Positions 1 to 8,302 of a DNA stretch of 19,195 nt are shown in pieces. The first letter of the stretch is position 1. Each line of letters opens with the position of its first letter. The notes below the pieces were generated by a model. The model worked only from the letters and a program-made list of their open reading frames with translations, was not told the origin of the DNA and searched no databases. The stretch is from Paenibacillus sp. oral taxon 786 str. D14 (GTDB taxonomy: Bacteria > Bacillota > Bacilli > Paenibacillales > Paenibacillaceae). The stretch is from NCBI RefSeq assembly GCF_000159955.1, contig NZ_GG695972.1, positions 128,169 through 147,363 of the forward strand. The letters are read 5' to 3'. The translations under genes and the position numbers were made by a program.

Positions 1-59
1 TTAGGTCTCATTATGCAATATTTGGCAACCTCTTCTAATATGTTCCTAGGGTGATAGTG

Positions 60-245
60 ATGAACAATTCTGAAAAAATCAGATTTCGGATCGAATTGGA
101 AAGACAAGAATTAAATCGGCTCGCACAGAGATACGGAATGCGCCATGCACGGGTTCTCCATCAGTCGGTTGTTCTTGACCGCTTGTTAAATAAATATAGC
201 CAAGTCATATATTCCAATTACCGAAGAAGGAAGCCGATCGCGTAG
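60..245 (+). CDS. Spo0E-like aspartyl-phosphate phosphatase
   Basis: Small protein of 61 residues that matches the Spo0E family, which removes phosphate from Spo0A~P and so holds back sporulation. What is visible: a first helix (about residues 7-25, IRFRIELERQELNRLAQRY), a turn, and a second helix with the family motif in the form S36-V-V-L39-D40 followed by LLNKY; the usual family motif is SQELD. The start is the ATG at 60, because AGGGTGA lies 6 bases before it. An in-frame GTG at 51 would sit inside that Shine-Dalgarno sequence, so it is unlikely. No clear promoter is visible in the 50 bases upstream. The stop codon lies in the loop of an intrinsic terminator. The family call is fairly sure; the exact target (Spo0A or another response regulator) is inferred. 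Confidence 0.8.
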   Translation: MNNSEKIRFRIELERQELNRLAQRYGMRHARVLHQSVVLDRLLNKYSQVIYSNYRRRKPIA

Positions 246-263
246 ATGCGGCTTCTTTTCTTT
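230..263 (+). terminator. Rho-independent terminator after the Spo0E-like gene
   Basis: Stem GAAGCCG (230-236) pairs with CGGCTTC (249-255), with a 12-base loop that holds the gene's TAG stop, followed by TTTTCTTT. It faces the converging Rpn-family gene, which ends at 281. Confidence 0.75.
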
Positions 264-280
264 GTCCGTTGGCTAATTCC

Positions 281-1282
281 TTAATTCATAATCTTTTTGA
301 TTTCCTCGATAGACAATTGGGTCATATCCGCAATTTCTTCCAGAGTGAAGCCCTTGGATAACAACCTGCGCGCGATTTGCCGGCGTTCTATGAGGGTGCC
401 TTGTTCGATCCCTTTTTCAAATCCTTTTTCGATCCCTTGTTCTATACCTTTCTCCAGGCCTTCTTCCAACCCTTTCTCATATCCTTGACGCATCCATGCG
501 GGCATTAATTCCATGATCACTTCACTCTCCTTTGCATATTGTTTCGCCAGCTCCCGAAGCATTTCTTCATCCTGCCGGGGATCCGGCTCGAAATATAAAT
601 CGGCGATAGACATCACTAGCGCTAGACGGGCTTGATCCAGTCTTTGGCTGAGCTGCAGCAGCATGCGCAGATAGGCTAGACGGAGCTCCCGTTCCTCCCC
701 TTTATTGTAGCCCATTTTAGCGAGTAATGCAGCAGCCACGGGGTTGTTGGAATCAATGAATCTGCGCCAGGGTTGGTTGATGAGCTCGACTTTCAGAAAC
801 CGAAATTGGAGGATATCCTCTCCCAGAATCGACATGTTTAAGGAATTTCGCTCATTTTTACTCTCTGCGGATGTAAAGATGGCGATAGGGATGATGAGCT
901 GGTGCTCTTTCCGGTGCCGCTCAAAGAGCCGGCTGAAGTAGATAAACATCCGTTCGTGGAAGTCTGCTTGTCGGTACGATTGAGGCTCCAGATGGATGAG
1001 GATGAAGGCATCCGTACCGATATATTTGGTTTCCAGCAGGAGATCGAGCGTACGCGCTTCTTCTCCCACCACATCCACAAGCTGCTCTTGCATAAGGAAA
1101 CGGGTTTGGCTGAAGTCCAGCTGCGATTCAAGTTCAGGAAAAAACAATGCGATAAATTCCGCGAAAAACGTATGCAACAGCTTTTTAAACGCTTCGTCAT
1201 GAGGGATGATTTTCTTCCCATAGTTCCCGCTTTGCGATTCCTCACCGACTTGTTGGACTAAAGATGATGTTGATACCAACAA
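281..1282 (-). CDS. Rpn family recombination-promoting nuclease / putative transposase (PD-(D/E)XK fold)
   Basis: Member of the Rpn (YhgA-like, PDDEXK) group, whose studied members are DNA nucleases that raise RecA-independent recombination. Numbering below counts from a TTG at 1309. After HDEAFKKLL (37-45) come LDLLLETK with D89 and HLEPQ with E108 and Q110; this D...ExQ set is the usual form of the PD-(D/E)XK site in this group. Residues 278-305 are seven 4-residue repeats of the form E-x-G-hydrophobic, and the end (ARRLLSKGFTLEEIADMTQLSIEEI) is the typical C-terminal helical piece. The reading frame stays open to a TTG at 1309, but that codon lies in the T-run of a terminator hairpin. I prefer the TTG at 1282 (or 1279), about 9 bases after GGAAAGGAAG. 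Length, roughly 330 residues, is normal. It converges on the Spo0E-like gene. Target and physiological role are unknown. Confidence 0.82.
   Translation of the reverse strand: MLVSTSSLVQQVGEESQSGNYGKKIIPHDEAFKKLLHTFFAEFIALFFPELESQLDFSQTRFLMQEQLVDVVGEEARTLDLLLETKYIGTDAFILIHLEPQSYRQADFHERMFIYFSRLFERHRKEHQLIIPIAIFTSAESKNERNSLNMSILGEDILQFRFLKVELINQPWRRFIDSNNPVAAALLAKMGYNKGEERELRLAYLRMLLQLSQRLDQARLALVMSIADLYFEPDPRQDEEMLRELAKQYAKESEVIMELMPAWMRQGYEKGLEEGLEKGIEQGIEKGFEKGIEQGTLIERRQIARRLLSKGFTLEEIADMTQLSIEEIKKIMN
395..478 (-). repeat. Seven 12-bp units coding the EKG/EQG tail of the Rpn protein
   Basis: Seven imperfect 12-base units inside the Rpn gene encode EKGL EEGL EKGI EQGI EKGF EKGI EQGT. Such tails are common in Rpn and related DUF4351 proteins and vary in copy number. 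The period of 12 preserves the reading frame when copies are gained or lost. Confidence 0.8.
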
Positions 1283-1307
1283 CAGGTCACACTTCCTTTC
1301 CAAACGC

Positions 1308-1356
1308 AAAAAAGCACACTACGCGCGCCAAGATGGACAGATGCGTAAGTGTGCTT
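1308..1356 (-). terminator. Rho-independent terminator; possible attenuator for the Rpn gene
   Basis: On the - strand AAGCACACTTACGC (1356-1343) pairs with GCGTAGTGTGCTT (1324-1312) with one bulged base and an 18-base loop, followed by six T (1313-1308). It lies about 80 bases past the stop of the oleate hydratase remnant, so it would end the chvE-mmsA-mmsB transcript. A promoter-like element at 1384-1412 lies upstream of it, so transcripts from there into the Rpn gene would also cross it. Confidence 0.75.
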
Positions 1357-1383
1357 CACTTTGCTTAAGATTCAATTAAGCCT

Positions 1384-1412
1384 AGTTTATCCGAAATGGG
1401 TCGTTTTGGCAA
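1384..1412 (-). promoter_or_regulatory. Possible sigma-A promoter for the Rpn gene
   Basis: On the - strand TTGCCA (1412-1407) and TAAACT (1389-1384) are separated by exactly 17 bases. Each hexamer matches the sigma-A consensus at four positions. The expected start near 1377 would give a leader of about 95 bases that contains the terminator hairpin. A chance match is possible. Confidence 0.4.
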
Positions 1413-1434
1413 TTTTTATCACCCCTGTCCATTC

Positions 1435-3002
1435 TTAACGGAAGGAAGTGACCAAGCTTTGCAGCAACGTACGTACATCGTACTGGTACTGATTGATAGG
1501 GACAATCGGCTTGTTCAGTCCCAACAGGCCATACACGGCCATACGGGCCGTCCGAACAGAGTATTCTTCAGTGAAGACAACGTCGTCCGGAATTTCGCAG
1601 AATTGGCCGATAAATGCTAAATTTGTGGAGCCGTCCGGGATAACCTTCGGCCGATCATCAATCGCTCTAGGCATGAACTGCGAGGTGATGAACGGCATCA
1701 TACATGGAATACAGTTGGCGGTGGAGAGATCGCTTCCATGTCTTCTTGGAAGTGGAGATGGTGCAGCAACTCGGTGAGAATCTCCTCACCGGTACATTCG
1801 GACATTTTTTTAGGCACATAATCCCCAATGCCATCCGGGAATAATCCATAGCCCCAGAAGACCTTCACATGCTCCGGCTGATTACGGAAATGCGGCTGAT
1901 GAGCCAGCACGATGGACATGAACCAGCTTGAATCTTTAAAGGTCACCAGTGCGCCGGTTCCCGCCTTGTTGCGGGAGAAAGCTTCCATCCGGTCAAAAAA
2001 GCGCGAGCCCTGACAAGTCACCGTAAACGACTCCCATTTGGACTCGTCGATATGGTCGGCGAAGACAGATGGACGTCCAAGGCCCGGTTTCTTGGCGGCA
2101 ATCCGCTCCCATAACTGCCAAGAGCTGCCTTTGCCGTTCAGCTTCGGCGGGGTGTTCATGGAGCCCAGGCTGTAGCCCTCGGTCATCGAACCGTTGGTGA
2201 CGATCACCAGATCCCCTTCTCCTAAATCCAGGACTCGGGGCTCTCCGTCTTTCAGATAGTGCATCCGCGTCACGGTGATTTCATCGCCTTCGCGGAAGTC
2301 CAGATCCGTAACTGTGCATTTCAGCGAAAAGTCTACGCCGTGCCCCTCCAAATATTTTTGCAGCGGGAGAATGACGGAGTCGTATTGGTTATAAGGTGTG
2401 CGGGTGACTCCCTCCAGCGTATGGACTCGCGGGAATTCATGCATAAACCGAAAAATGTATCTTTTGAACTCCACGGCGCTGTGCCAGGGCTGGAAGGCAA
2501 AGGTTGTTGCCCACATGTAGCAGAAATTTGTCTTAAAAAAATGCGGGCCAAACCAGTCATTGATTCGCGCGGTGCCCAGGTTCTCTTCCGGGGTCATGAT
2601 CAGCTTGACCATCGCAAGCCGGTCCGCCATATCAAAGCCCATCGAGGTGACGTCCGCCACTTGGCCGTCTCGGTTTACTAACCTTGCGTTGGAATGGGTT
2701 GGGTGGGCGGTATCGAAAGCGATGATTTCATCTCGCACCGAGAGCTCCGGATGGTCTAAGGAAGGGATGGAGCGCAGTAAATCCCATGTATTTTCATAAG
2801 TCTCATCATTCAGCATTCGGCCGCCGCGGATCACATATCCGCGTTCACCGTCTCCGGCACCGTCGTTACTGCCGCCCAGCACCTTCATTTCCTCCAACAC
2901 ATGAATATTCTGACCGGGAAAATCACAGTCTCGAATCAGGAACGCGGCCCCTGCCAGTGAAGCGATCCCTCCGCCAAATCGATAGCGGAGGTTTAGGAAC
3001 AT
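1435..3002 (-). pseudogene. ohyA: Oleate hydratase (67-kDa myosin-cross-reactive antigen family), 5'-truncated and frameshifted
   Basis: The family hydrates the cis-9 double bond of unsaturated fatty acids, using FAD. The body is well conserved: GGGIASLAGAAFLIRD (FAD-binding glycines), HVLEE, GGRMLNDETYENTWDLL, then RTPYNQYDSVILP, NGSMTEGY and, in another frame, [13 protein letters not shown] and [42 protein letters not shown]. Two faults are seen. Near 1714-1728 the frame slips by what looks like one lost base, so translation ends at 1698 (VFHV then stop) while the last 90 or so residues continue in the frame ending at 1435. The usual opening of about 25-30 residues before the glycine motif is absent: family-like sequence begins about 15 bases after the mmsB stop. 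A short ATG start at 3002 with AGGA before it could still drive a truncated product. Reading further back to 3104 overlaps mmsB out of frame and shows no family resemblance. Confidence 0.85.
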
Positions 3003-3015
3003 CAAGGTCCTGGGG

Positions 3016-4179
3016 TTAAGTCGTCTTCGACTTATTGTAAATATCGAAAGCGACGGCGAGAAGCAGGACCAGCCCTTTGATGCCTTGCTGCCAATCCACC
3101 CCAAGCCCGATCAGCGACATGCCATTGTTCATCACGCCCATGACCAGGCCGCCGATAATCGCGCCGATGACGGTACCGATGCCGCCGGAGGCAGAGGCGC
3201 CACCGATGAAGCAGGCCGCGATCGCGTCGAGCTCAAAGTTCGTCCCGGCCTTCGGCGTAGCCGAGTTGAGGCGGGCGGCGAAGATCAGGCCGGACAGTGC
3301 AGCCAGGGCGCCCATGTTGACGAAGACCCAGAACGTCACCTTTTTGGTTTTGACGCCGGAGAGTTTGGCGGCCTTCTCATTGCCTCCAAGCGCATAGATA
3401 TGGCGGCCCGCCACCATTCGGTTCATAACGAACGAATAAATGACGATCAGGAAGAACAGGATGATCAAGATGTTCGGCAGCCCGTTGTAGGTTGCCAGCA
3501 CAAAGGTAAATATGTTGATGATGGCAACGAGCAGTACGAGCTTCGTGACGAACACCCAAATCGGCGCGACCTCAAACTGATATTTGAGCTGGGTTCGCCG
3601 CTCCTTCCATTCCTGCCAAATGAGGAGAAGGGAGAGCGCCAGACCAAGCAGAATCGTCAGGATATGAAGGCTGCTGCCGCCAAACCAGTCGGGAATGAAG
3701 CCGGAACTGATGCGTTGGAACGATTTCGGGAATGGTGCGATCGACTGGCCGCCAAGCACGATCATCGTCAAGCCCCGGAACAGCAGCATCCCGGCTAATG
3801 TGACGATAAAGGCGGGGATTTTTACGTAAGCGACCCAAAATCCTTGCCAGGCACCGATCAGCCCGCCGATCACCAGTGAAATGATAATGGTAAGGAACGT
3901 TGGCAACTGAAAATCCACCAACATGATGGCAGCCAAAGCCCCGATAAAGGCGGCGATGGAGCCGACGGACAAATCGATATGTCCAGTGATGATCACAAGC
4001 ACCATCCCGATGGCCAGCACCAAAATGTAGCTGTTTTGCAAGATCAGATTCGTAATGTTGAGCGGTTTGAGTAAGATGCCGCCCGTCAAAATTTGAAACA
4101 AGATGGTAATGAAGATTAAGGCGATAATCATGCCGTACTGACGTATGTTTTTTCGAAAAAGTTCGCTAACCGCTTGCAT
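3016..4179 (-). CDS. mmsB: Multiple-monosaccharide ABC transporter permease (MmsB/GguB type)
   Basis: Membrane part of a ChvE-GguA-GguB type importer that takes up monosaccharides such as xylose, arabinose, galactose or glucose. The 387 residues are dominated by about ten hydrophobic segments, starting near residues 14-35 and continuing past LAIGMVLVIITGHIDLSVGSIAAFIGAL, the signature stretch of the RbsC/XylH class. A long cytoplasmic-like stretch (WQEWKERRTQLKYQFEV, near 190-205) is typical of the XylH/GguB subgroup rather than RbsC. GGNEKAAKLSGVKTKKVTF and AACFIGGASASGGIGTVIGA are further class motifs. The ATG follows an AGGGGG Shine-Dalgarno by 7 bases and lies only 4 bases after the mmsA stop, so the two are translated as a unit. 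The oleate hydratase remnant follows directly. Confidence 0.92.
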   Translation of the reverse strand: MQAVSELFRKNIRQYGMIIALIFITILFQILTGGILLKPLNITNLILQNSYILVLAIGMVLVIITGHIDLSVGSIAAFIGALAAIMLVDFQLPTFLTIIISLVIGGLIGAWQGFWVAYVKIPAFIVTLAGMLLFRGLTMIVLGGQSIAPFPKSFQRISSGFIPDWFGGSSLHILTILLGLALSLLLIWQEWKERRTQLKYQFEVAPIWVFVTKLVLLVAIINIFTFVLATYNGLPNILIILFFLIVIYSFVMNRMVAGRHIYALGGNEKAAKLSGVKTKKVTFWVFVNMGALAALSGLIFAARLNSATPKAGTNFELDAIAACFIGGASASGGIGTVIGAIIGGLVMGVMNNGMSLIGLGVDWQQGIKGLVLLLAVAFDIYNKSKTT

Positions 4180-4183
4180 CGGT

Positions 4184-5713
4184 CTACCCCCTGCCTCGAG
4201 TCATGGATTTCATCAATACTTCCTGGGTGGCGTCCTCGCGTAGCACTTCCCCGGTGATCCGGCCTTCGCTCATGACGTAGATGCGGTCGCACATCCCGAG
4301 AATCTCCGGGAGCTCCGAGGAGATGAACAAAATGCCTTTGCCCTCGTCCGCCAGTTGATTGACGATCGAATAGATTTCATATTTGGCTCCGACATCAATG
4401 CCGCGCGTTGGCTCATCGAGAATCAAGATTTCCGGTTGTGCGAAGATCCACTTGCTAAGGACGACCTTCTGCTGATTGCCGCCGCTCAGATTGACCGTTT
4501 TCTGCAAAATGCTGGGCGTTTTAATGTTCAGCTTGCTCCGATATTCCTCCGCGACCAGCACTTCTTCCCGTTCATTGATTACGCCTCGGCGGGACAGCTT
4601 CTTTAACGAAGCCAGCGAGATGTTGCGTTTAATATCGTCGATTAAAATTAAGCCGTATTGCTTGCGATCTTCGGTAACATAAGCGATGCCATGCTTAATC
4701 GCCTGACTGATGTCGTTAAATCGTACCTCTTTGCCGTGTAGGAACAGCTGACCTTTAATATGCCGCCCATAGGATCGGCCGAATAAGCTCATTGCGAGTT
4801 CGGTCCGGCCGGCACCCATCAAGCCAGCGATCCCAACGATTTCTCCGCGGCGAATATTGAGGTTAATATTGTCCAGCACTTTACGATCCTCTTGTTGCGG
4901 GTGGGTTACCTCCCAACCCCGTACTTCAAAGATCACTTCACCGATCCGGGGAACCCGCTCCGGATAGCGGTGGGTGAGATCGCGGCCAACCATGCCCTTG
5001 ATGATGAGATCCTCGGTCACCTGATCGGCCTTCATATCTAAGGTCTGAATCGTCCGGCCATCCCGGAGAATGGTAATCGAATCGGCAACTTTACTGATTT
5101 CGTTCAATTTGTGGGAAATGATGATGGAGGTGATGCCTTGTTTCTTCAGCTCCAGGATCAACTCCAGCAGGTTTTCGCTGTCATTTTCGTTTAGGGCGGC
5201 CGTGGGTTCGTCCAAAATTAACAGCTTGACCTGTTTGGATAAGGCTTTGGCGATTTCCACCAGCTGTTGCTTGCCGACGCCCAGCTCCAATACGCGTGTG
5301 GCCGGGGATTCGTTTAAGCCCACCCGTTTCAGCAACGCTTTGGTTTTGACCGTCGTTTCGTTCCAGTCGATCAGTCCGTGTTTGCTTTGCTCATTGCCAA
5401 GAAAAATGTTCTCCGCGATGGAGAGATAGGGGATCAGCGCCAGCTCCTGATGGATAATAACGATCCCCAGCTGCTCGCTTTCTTTGATATCTTTAAATTC
5501 GCAGACCTTGCCTTCGAACAAGATCTCGCCTTCATAAGAGCCATGCGGATAGACGCCGCTTAACACCTTCATCAATGTCGATTTGCCAGCCCCGTTCTCC
5601 CCACACAGAGCATGGATTTCCCCGGATCTGACCTTGAAGTTGACATTGCTGAGCGCCTTAACCCCCGGGAACGTCTTCGTAATGCCCCGCATTTCCAAAA
5701 TCGTATTGCTCAC
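4184..5713 (-). CDS. mmsA: Multiple-monosaccharide ABC transporter ATP-binding protein (MmsA/GguA type)
   Basis: Tandem ABC ATPase that powers the ChvE-dependent monosaccharide importer. First half: Walker [10 protein letters not shown] (about 38-46), signature LGVGKQQ (about 144-150) and Walker B LLILDEPT (about 164-171). Second half: a degenerate Walker [10 protein letters not shown] (about 297-305), then LSGGNQQ (about 409-415) and ILILDEPT (about 429-436). This intact first site with an altered second P-loop is usual for sugar ABC ATPases of the RbsA/XylG/GguA class. The frame opens at a GTG at 5722, but the GTG at 5713 is better placed: AGGTGA lies 5 bases before it, and the protein then begins [17 protein letters not shown] as family members do. 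Length 509 residues. A long hairpin separates it from chvE; mmsB follows after 4 bases. Confidence 0.93.
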   Translation of the reverse strand: MSNTILEMRGITKTFPGVKALSNVNFKVRSGEIHALCGENGAGKSTLMKVLSGVYPHGSYEGEILFEGKVCEFKDIKESEQLGIVIIHQELALIPYLSIAENIFLGNEQSKHGLIDWNETTVKTKALLKRVGLNESPATRVLELGVGKQQLVEIAKALSKQVKLLILDEPTAALNENDSENLLELILELKKQGITSIIISHKLNEISKVADSITILRDGRTIQTLDMKADQVTEDLIIKGMVGRDLTHRYPERVPRIGEVIFEVRGWEVTHPQQEDRKVLDNINLNIRRGEIVGIAGLMGAGRTELAMSLFGRSYGRHIKGQLFLHGKEVRFNDISQAIKHGIAYVTEDRKQYGLILIDDIKRNISLASLKKLSRRGVINEREEVLVAEEYRSKLNIKTPSILQKTVNLSGGNQQKVVLSKWIFAQPEILILDEPTRGIDVGAKYEIYSIVNQLADEGKGILFISSELPEILGMCDRIYVMSEGRITGEVLREDATQEVLMKSMTRGRG

Positions 5714-5745
5714 ATGCGTCACCTGGCCTTTCGCTCACGGTAAGT

Positions 5746-5785
5746 GCATAGCGACGGTCGCCCGAATCCGCGTCCGCCGCTATGC
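5746..5785 (-). other. Intercistronic hairpin between chvE and mmsA
   Basis: GCATAGCG at one end pairs with CGCTATGC at the other, and the stem continues inward with a G-U and three more pairs (GCGG with CCGT), a mismatch and three further pairs. No T-run follows, so it is not a normal terminator. It may protect the chvE message from 3' decay, giving more binding protein than transporter. It lies in the 95-base gap between the two genes. Confidence 0.55.
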
Positions 5786-5808
5786 CGGTCACCACAAGTT
5801 AATGATGT

Positions 5809-6903
5809 TTAGAGTCCCAGATCTTCCTTGGAGTAGTAGCCGGTGTCGACGAGCGCCTGTTCAACATTATCCTTGTCGACCGAGACCGGTTCGAGCAGGT
5901 AAGAAGGAACAACCTTCACACCGTTATCGTAGGTTTTCGTGTCGTTGACTTCGGCTTCCGTGCCTTCCAGAATGCTTTGGACCATGGAGACAACCTTTTT
6001 CGCCAACTCGCGCGTATCCTTGAAGACGGTTTGCGTTTGCTCCCCGGCAAGAATCGATTTGACCGATGCCAGCTCGGCATCCTGGCCAGTTACGATCGGC
6101 ATCGGTTTGCTTCCGGAGCCGTAACCCACACCTTTGAGCGAGGAGAGGATGCCGATGCTGATTCCGTCATAAGGGGAAAGCACGGCGTCGATATTCTCCG
6201 TGGTATAGTGAGCGCTCAGCAAATTGTCCATGCGAGCCTGGGCGGTGGCGCCGTCCCAGCGCAGCGTGGCGATTTGTTCCATTTCGGTTTGTCCGCTGCG
6301 TACGATCAGCTTGCCGGAATCGATGTACGGCTGCAGTACGGACATAGCGCCGTCATAGAAGAAGTAGGCATTGTTGTCGTCTGGAGAGCCCCCGAACAGC
6401 TCGATATTGAAAGGGCCTTTGCCGTCCTTGAGTCCCAGCTTTTCTTCAATATAGGAAGCCTGCTGCACGCCAACCTTGAAATTATCGAAGGTTGCGTAGT
6501 AGTCGACGTACTCGCTGTTCATGATCAGCCGGTCGTAGGCGACGACTTGAATGCCTTGATCGTGGGCTTTTTGCAGTACGTCGGTTAAGGAACCACCGTC
6601 AATCGCGGCGATGACGAGGACCTTCACGCCCTTGGTAATCATATTTTCGATTTGCGACACCTGGTTTTCGATGACGTCTTCTCCGTATTGCAGATCCGTG
6701 CCATAGCCAAGAGCCTTAAACTCCTTGACCATATTGTTTCCGTCGTTCACCCAGCGTTCGGACGATTTCGTTGGCATGGCAATGCCGATCGTTCCCTTCT
6801 CACTGTTGCCCGATCCGCTGCCGCCGCCGTTTCCGCCGTTGGCGCAAGCCGCGAGGGTGAATACCATCACCAAAGCAAGTAAAATGGCCGTTACCTTCTT
6901 CAA
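5809..6903 (-). CDS. chvE: Multiple-monosaccharide-binding lipoprotein, ChvE type
   Basis: Extracellular sugar receptor for the MmsAB importer. It has a lipoprotein signal peptide (MKK then a hydrophobic run, lipobox LAAC with Cys20), a Gly/Ser-rich linker (21-35) and a Peripl_BP_4 fold from about residue 37: [52 protein letters not shown] and [41 protein letters not shown] and YDRLI with TGQDAE are characteristic of ChvE/XylF relatives. The start is TTG at 6903, six bases after GGGGGA; no other start is near. Length 364 residues is normal. It is the first gene of the transporter operon, preceded by an extended -10 promoter and a cre. Preferred sugar cannot be read from sequence; xylose, arabinose, galactose or glucose are family possibilities. 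Confidence 0.92.
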   Translation of the reverse strand: MKKVTAILLALVMVFTLAACANGGNGGGSGSGNSEKGTIGIAMPTKSSERWVNDGNNMVKEFKALGYGTDLQYGEDVIENQVSQIENMITKGVKVLVIAAIDGGSLTDVLQKAHDQGIQVVAYDRLIMNSEYVDYYATFDNFKVGVQQASYIEEKLGLKDGKGPFNIELFGGSPDDNNAYFFYDGAMSVLQPYIDSGKLIVRSGQTEMEQIATLRWDGATAQARMDNLLSAHYTTENIDAVLSPYDGISIGILSSLKGVGYGSGSKPMPIVTGQDAELASVKSILAGEQTQTVFKDTRELAKKVVSMVQSILEGTEAEVNDTKTYDNGVKVVPSYLLEPVSVDKDNVEQALVDTGYYSKEDLGL

Positions 6904-6927
6904 AGTCGATTCCCCCTATACTTGAAA

Positions 6928-6941
6928 TGAATGCGTTTACA
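6928..6941 (-). promoter_or_regulatory. cre (CcpA) site at the chvE transcription start
   Basis: On the - strand TGTAAACGCATTCA fits the cre consensus TGWAARCGYTWNCW at all but one position. It sits at about +1 to +14 of the predicted start, a place where CcpA blocks transcription. Confidence 0.7.
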
Positions 6942-6983
6942 GTTCGGAGTATAGCAAGCGAAGGGGGAGGTCGTATTTACAGT
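6936..6983. repeat. Direct repeat TTTACAGT, two copies 40 bp apart, around the chvE promoter
   Basis: TTTACAGT occurs at 6936-6943 and 6976-6983 (+ strand). One copy abuts the -35 position; the other overlaps the start site and the cre. It may be a binding site for the neighbouring AraC-type response regulator. This is inference from position; eight bases can repeat by chance. Confidence 0.35.
6948..6956 (-). promoter_or_regulatory. Extended -10 promoter of the chvE-mmsA-mmsB operon
   Basis: On the - strand TGCTATACT combines the TGn extension with a -10 hexamer that is one base off TATAAT. No good -35 lies 17 bases upstream (6971-6976), as expected for a promoter that needs an activator. 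Expected start near 6941. Confidence 0.55.
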
Positions 6984-7051
6984 GGTTTGACTCTTTTTAT
7001 AAAAATCGAACCTTTATGGAGGGGCATGACTCCAAAATAGGAGGCTGAGAG

Positions 7052-7070
7052 GGGGGAGATTTACTCCCCC
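7052..7070 (-). other. GC-rich hairpin spanning the stop codon of the first response regulator gene
   Basis: GGGGGAG and CTCCCCC pair with a 5-base loop that contains the TAA stop. No T-run follows directly, so it is at best a weak terminator between the sensor genes and the transporter operon, or a 3' stabiliser. The rest of the 157-base gap to chvE holds the promoter, cre and an AT palindrome (6994-7005). Confidence 0.4.
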
Positions 7071-8302
7071 TGAGCATCTTCATGTTCAAATGCGCCTTTG
7101 CGGTATTGCAGTGGGGAAAGGCCGGTCGCGCGCTTGAACGCCGTGCTGAAATAGTGTTGAGTTTCGTAGCCGACTTGCTCGGCGATTTCGGCTATTGTCA
7201 GCTCGGTGGCGATTAATAGGCGGCTCGCCCGACGGATGCGGAGCTGCGTCAAATAGCTGTTAAACGTGGTGCCCAGCTCCTGCTTGATCATGCGGCTTAA
7301 ATAAGCCGGGGAAGTTTGCAGGGCTTGCGCCATCGCTTCCAGCGTCAGCCCGCTGTTGCTGAAATGCTCCAGCATATATTGCTTGGCCCGGCGTACCAGC
7401 GGGGAAACGGCGTTCTCCTTGTTCACGGCGGATTTCGCTTTCCGGTATACGGAAGGAAGCTCCAGCACGTCACCAGCGCCCTCGGCCAAATACACCTCGG
7501 CAGCGATTTTCAAGTGGGTTCGCACCAAGGTTTCAATACGGTAAAAATCGGCCTCAGCTTCCACCCCCCACAGCAGGACAACGATCAGGCCAAAGGGGTC
7601 GCGGAAGATCGTCTTGGGATAGGAGGCAAGTACTTCGGCGGCGATATTCTCCACTGCAAAGCTATACAGCTGCCGTTCGTCCTCCTTGAACAAAGCGGGC
7701 GAGGCGGCGGGTTCTGGCAAGCGGATGACGCCCAGCCAATCCGGGCAGGCGTCCGGCAGCTGCAAGAACCGCAGCTGCTCGGAGATTTCAGCGGCGGTCA
7801 TGCCCCCGTCCAGCCATTGCTGGCCAAATCGCTCCCTCAGAAGCGGATAACTGCGGGACAGCTGCCGCGCGGCCTGCTGCCATTGCTGCTGCCTGGACGC
7901 TTCTTCCTCCAGCTCTCCGCGCACCTGTCGCAGGACTTTCTCTAACTGCTCGGGATTGGCCGGCTTCAGGATGTAATCCTTGACCTGAAGGCGAATCGCC
8001 TTCTGGGCGTAAGCAAACTCGTCATGGCCGGTGATGATGACGATTTTACAGTCCGGCAGCCGCTCACGCACCTGCTTCATAAGTTCGATCCCGTCCATGA
8101 TCGGCATGTTGAGATCAACGAGCATGATGTGGACGTCGTGCCGGATCGCCTTCTCCAGCGCCTCCTCGCCATCCTCCGCTTCAGCTACTACCGTAAGGCG
8201 CAAGCTCTCCCAGTCCACGCTGTCGCGTATCCCTTCGCGAATAATGCACTCATCGTCGGCGATGAGCACCCTCCAACGAGTTTCTGAGTAGGTTCCGCTC
8301 AT
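7061..8302 (-). CDS. YesN-type response regulator, AraC family
   Basis: Response regulator that most likely turns on the neighbouring chvE operon. N-terminal receiver domain (about 10-125): acidic pair D16-D17, phosphoacceptor D63 in LVDLNMPIMDG, T91 and K113 in YILKP. A middle region of about 170 residues has no recognised motif. The C-terminal part (about 305-405) is an AraC-type double helix-turn-helix: LTLEAMAQALQTSPAYLSRMIKQ, then LTIAEIAEQVGYETQHYFSTAFKRATGLSPLQYRK. Length 413 residues; the family usually runs 400-550. The ATG overlaps the kinase stop as ATGA, and GGGAGAGG precedes it, so the two are coupled. It is the last gene of the sensor operon, with chvE starting 157 bases downstream. 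Confidence 0.92.
   Translation of the reverse strand: MSGTYSETRWRVLIADDECIIREGIRDSVDWESLRLTVVAEAEDGEEALEKAIRHDVHIMLVDLNMPIMDGIELMKQVRERLPDCKIVIITGHDEFAYAQKAIRLQVKDYILKPANPEQLEKVLRQVRGELEEEASRQQQWQQAARQLSRSYPLLRERFGQQWLDGGMTAAEISEQLRFLQLPDACPDWLGVIRLPEPAASPALFKEDERQLYSFAVENIAAEVLASYPKTIFRDPFGLIVVLLWGVEAEADFYRIETLVRTHLKIAAEVYLAEGAGDVLELPSVYRKAKSAVNKENAVSPLVRRAKQYMLEHFSNSGLTLEAMAQALQTSPAYLSRMIKQELGTTFNSYLTQLRIRRASRLLIATELTIAEIAEQVGYETQHYFSTAFKRATGLSPLQYRKGAFEHEDAQGE

Noticed and set aside
395..478. Short tandem units considered as a CRISPR or minisatellite
   Set aside because: The units are 12 bases with no spacers, lie inside the Rpn gene and encode the E-x-G tail seen in that family.
3003..3104. 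Upstream extension of the oleate hydratase frame to 3104
   Set aside because: This part overlaps the end of mmsB out of frame and shows no resemblance to the family's N-terminus.
3085..3798. Long open frame on the + strand opposite mmsB
   Set aside because: It is wholly antisense to a well-supported permease gene, is rich in charged residues without any family motif, and has no ribosome site; it follows from the codon pattern of mmsB.
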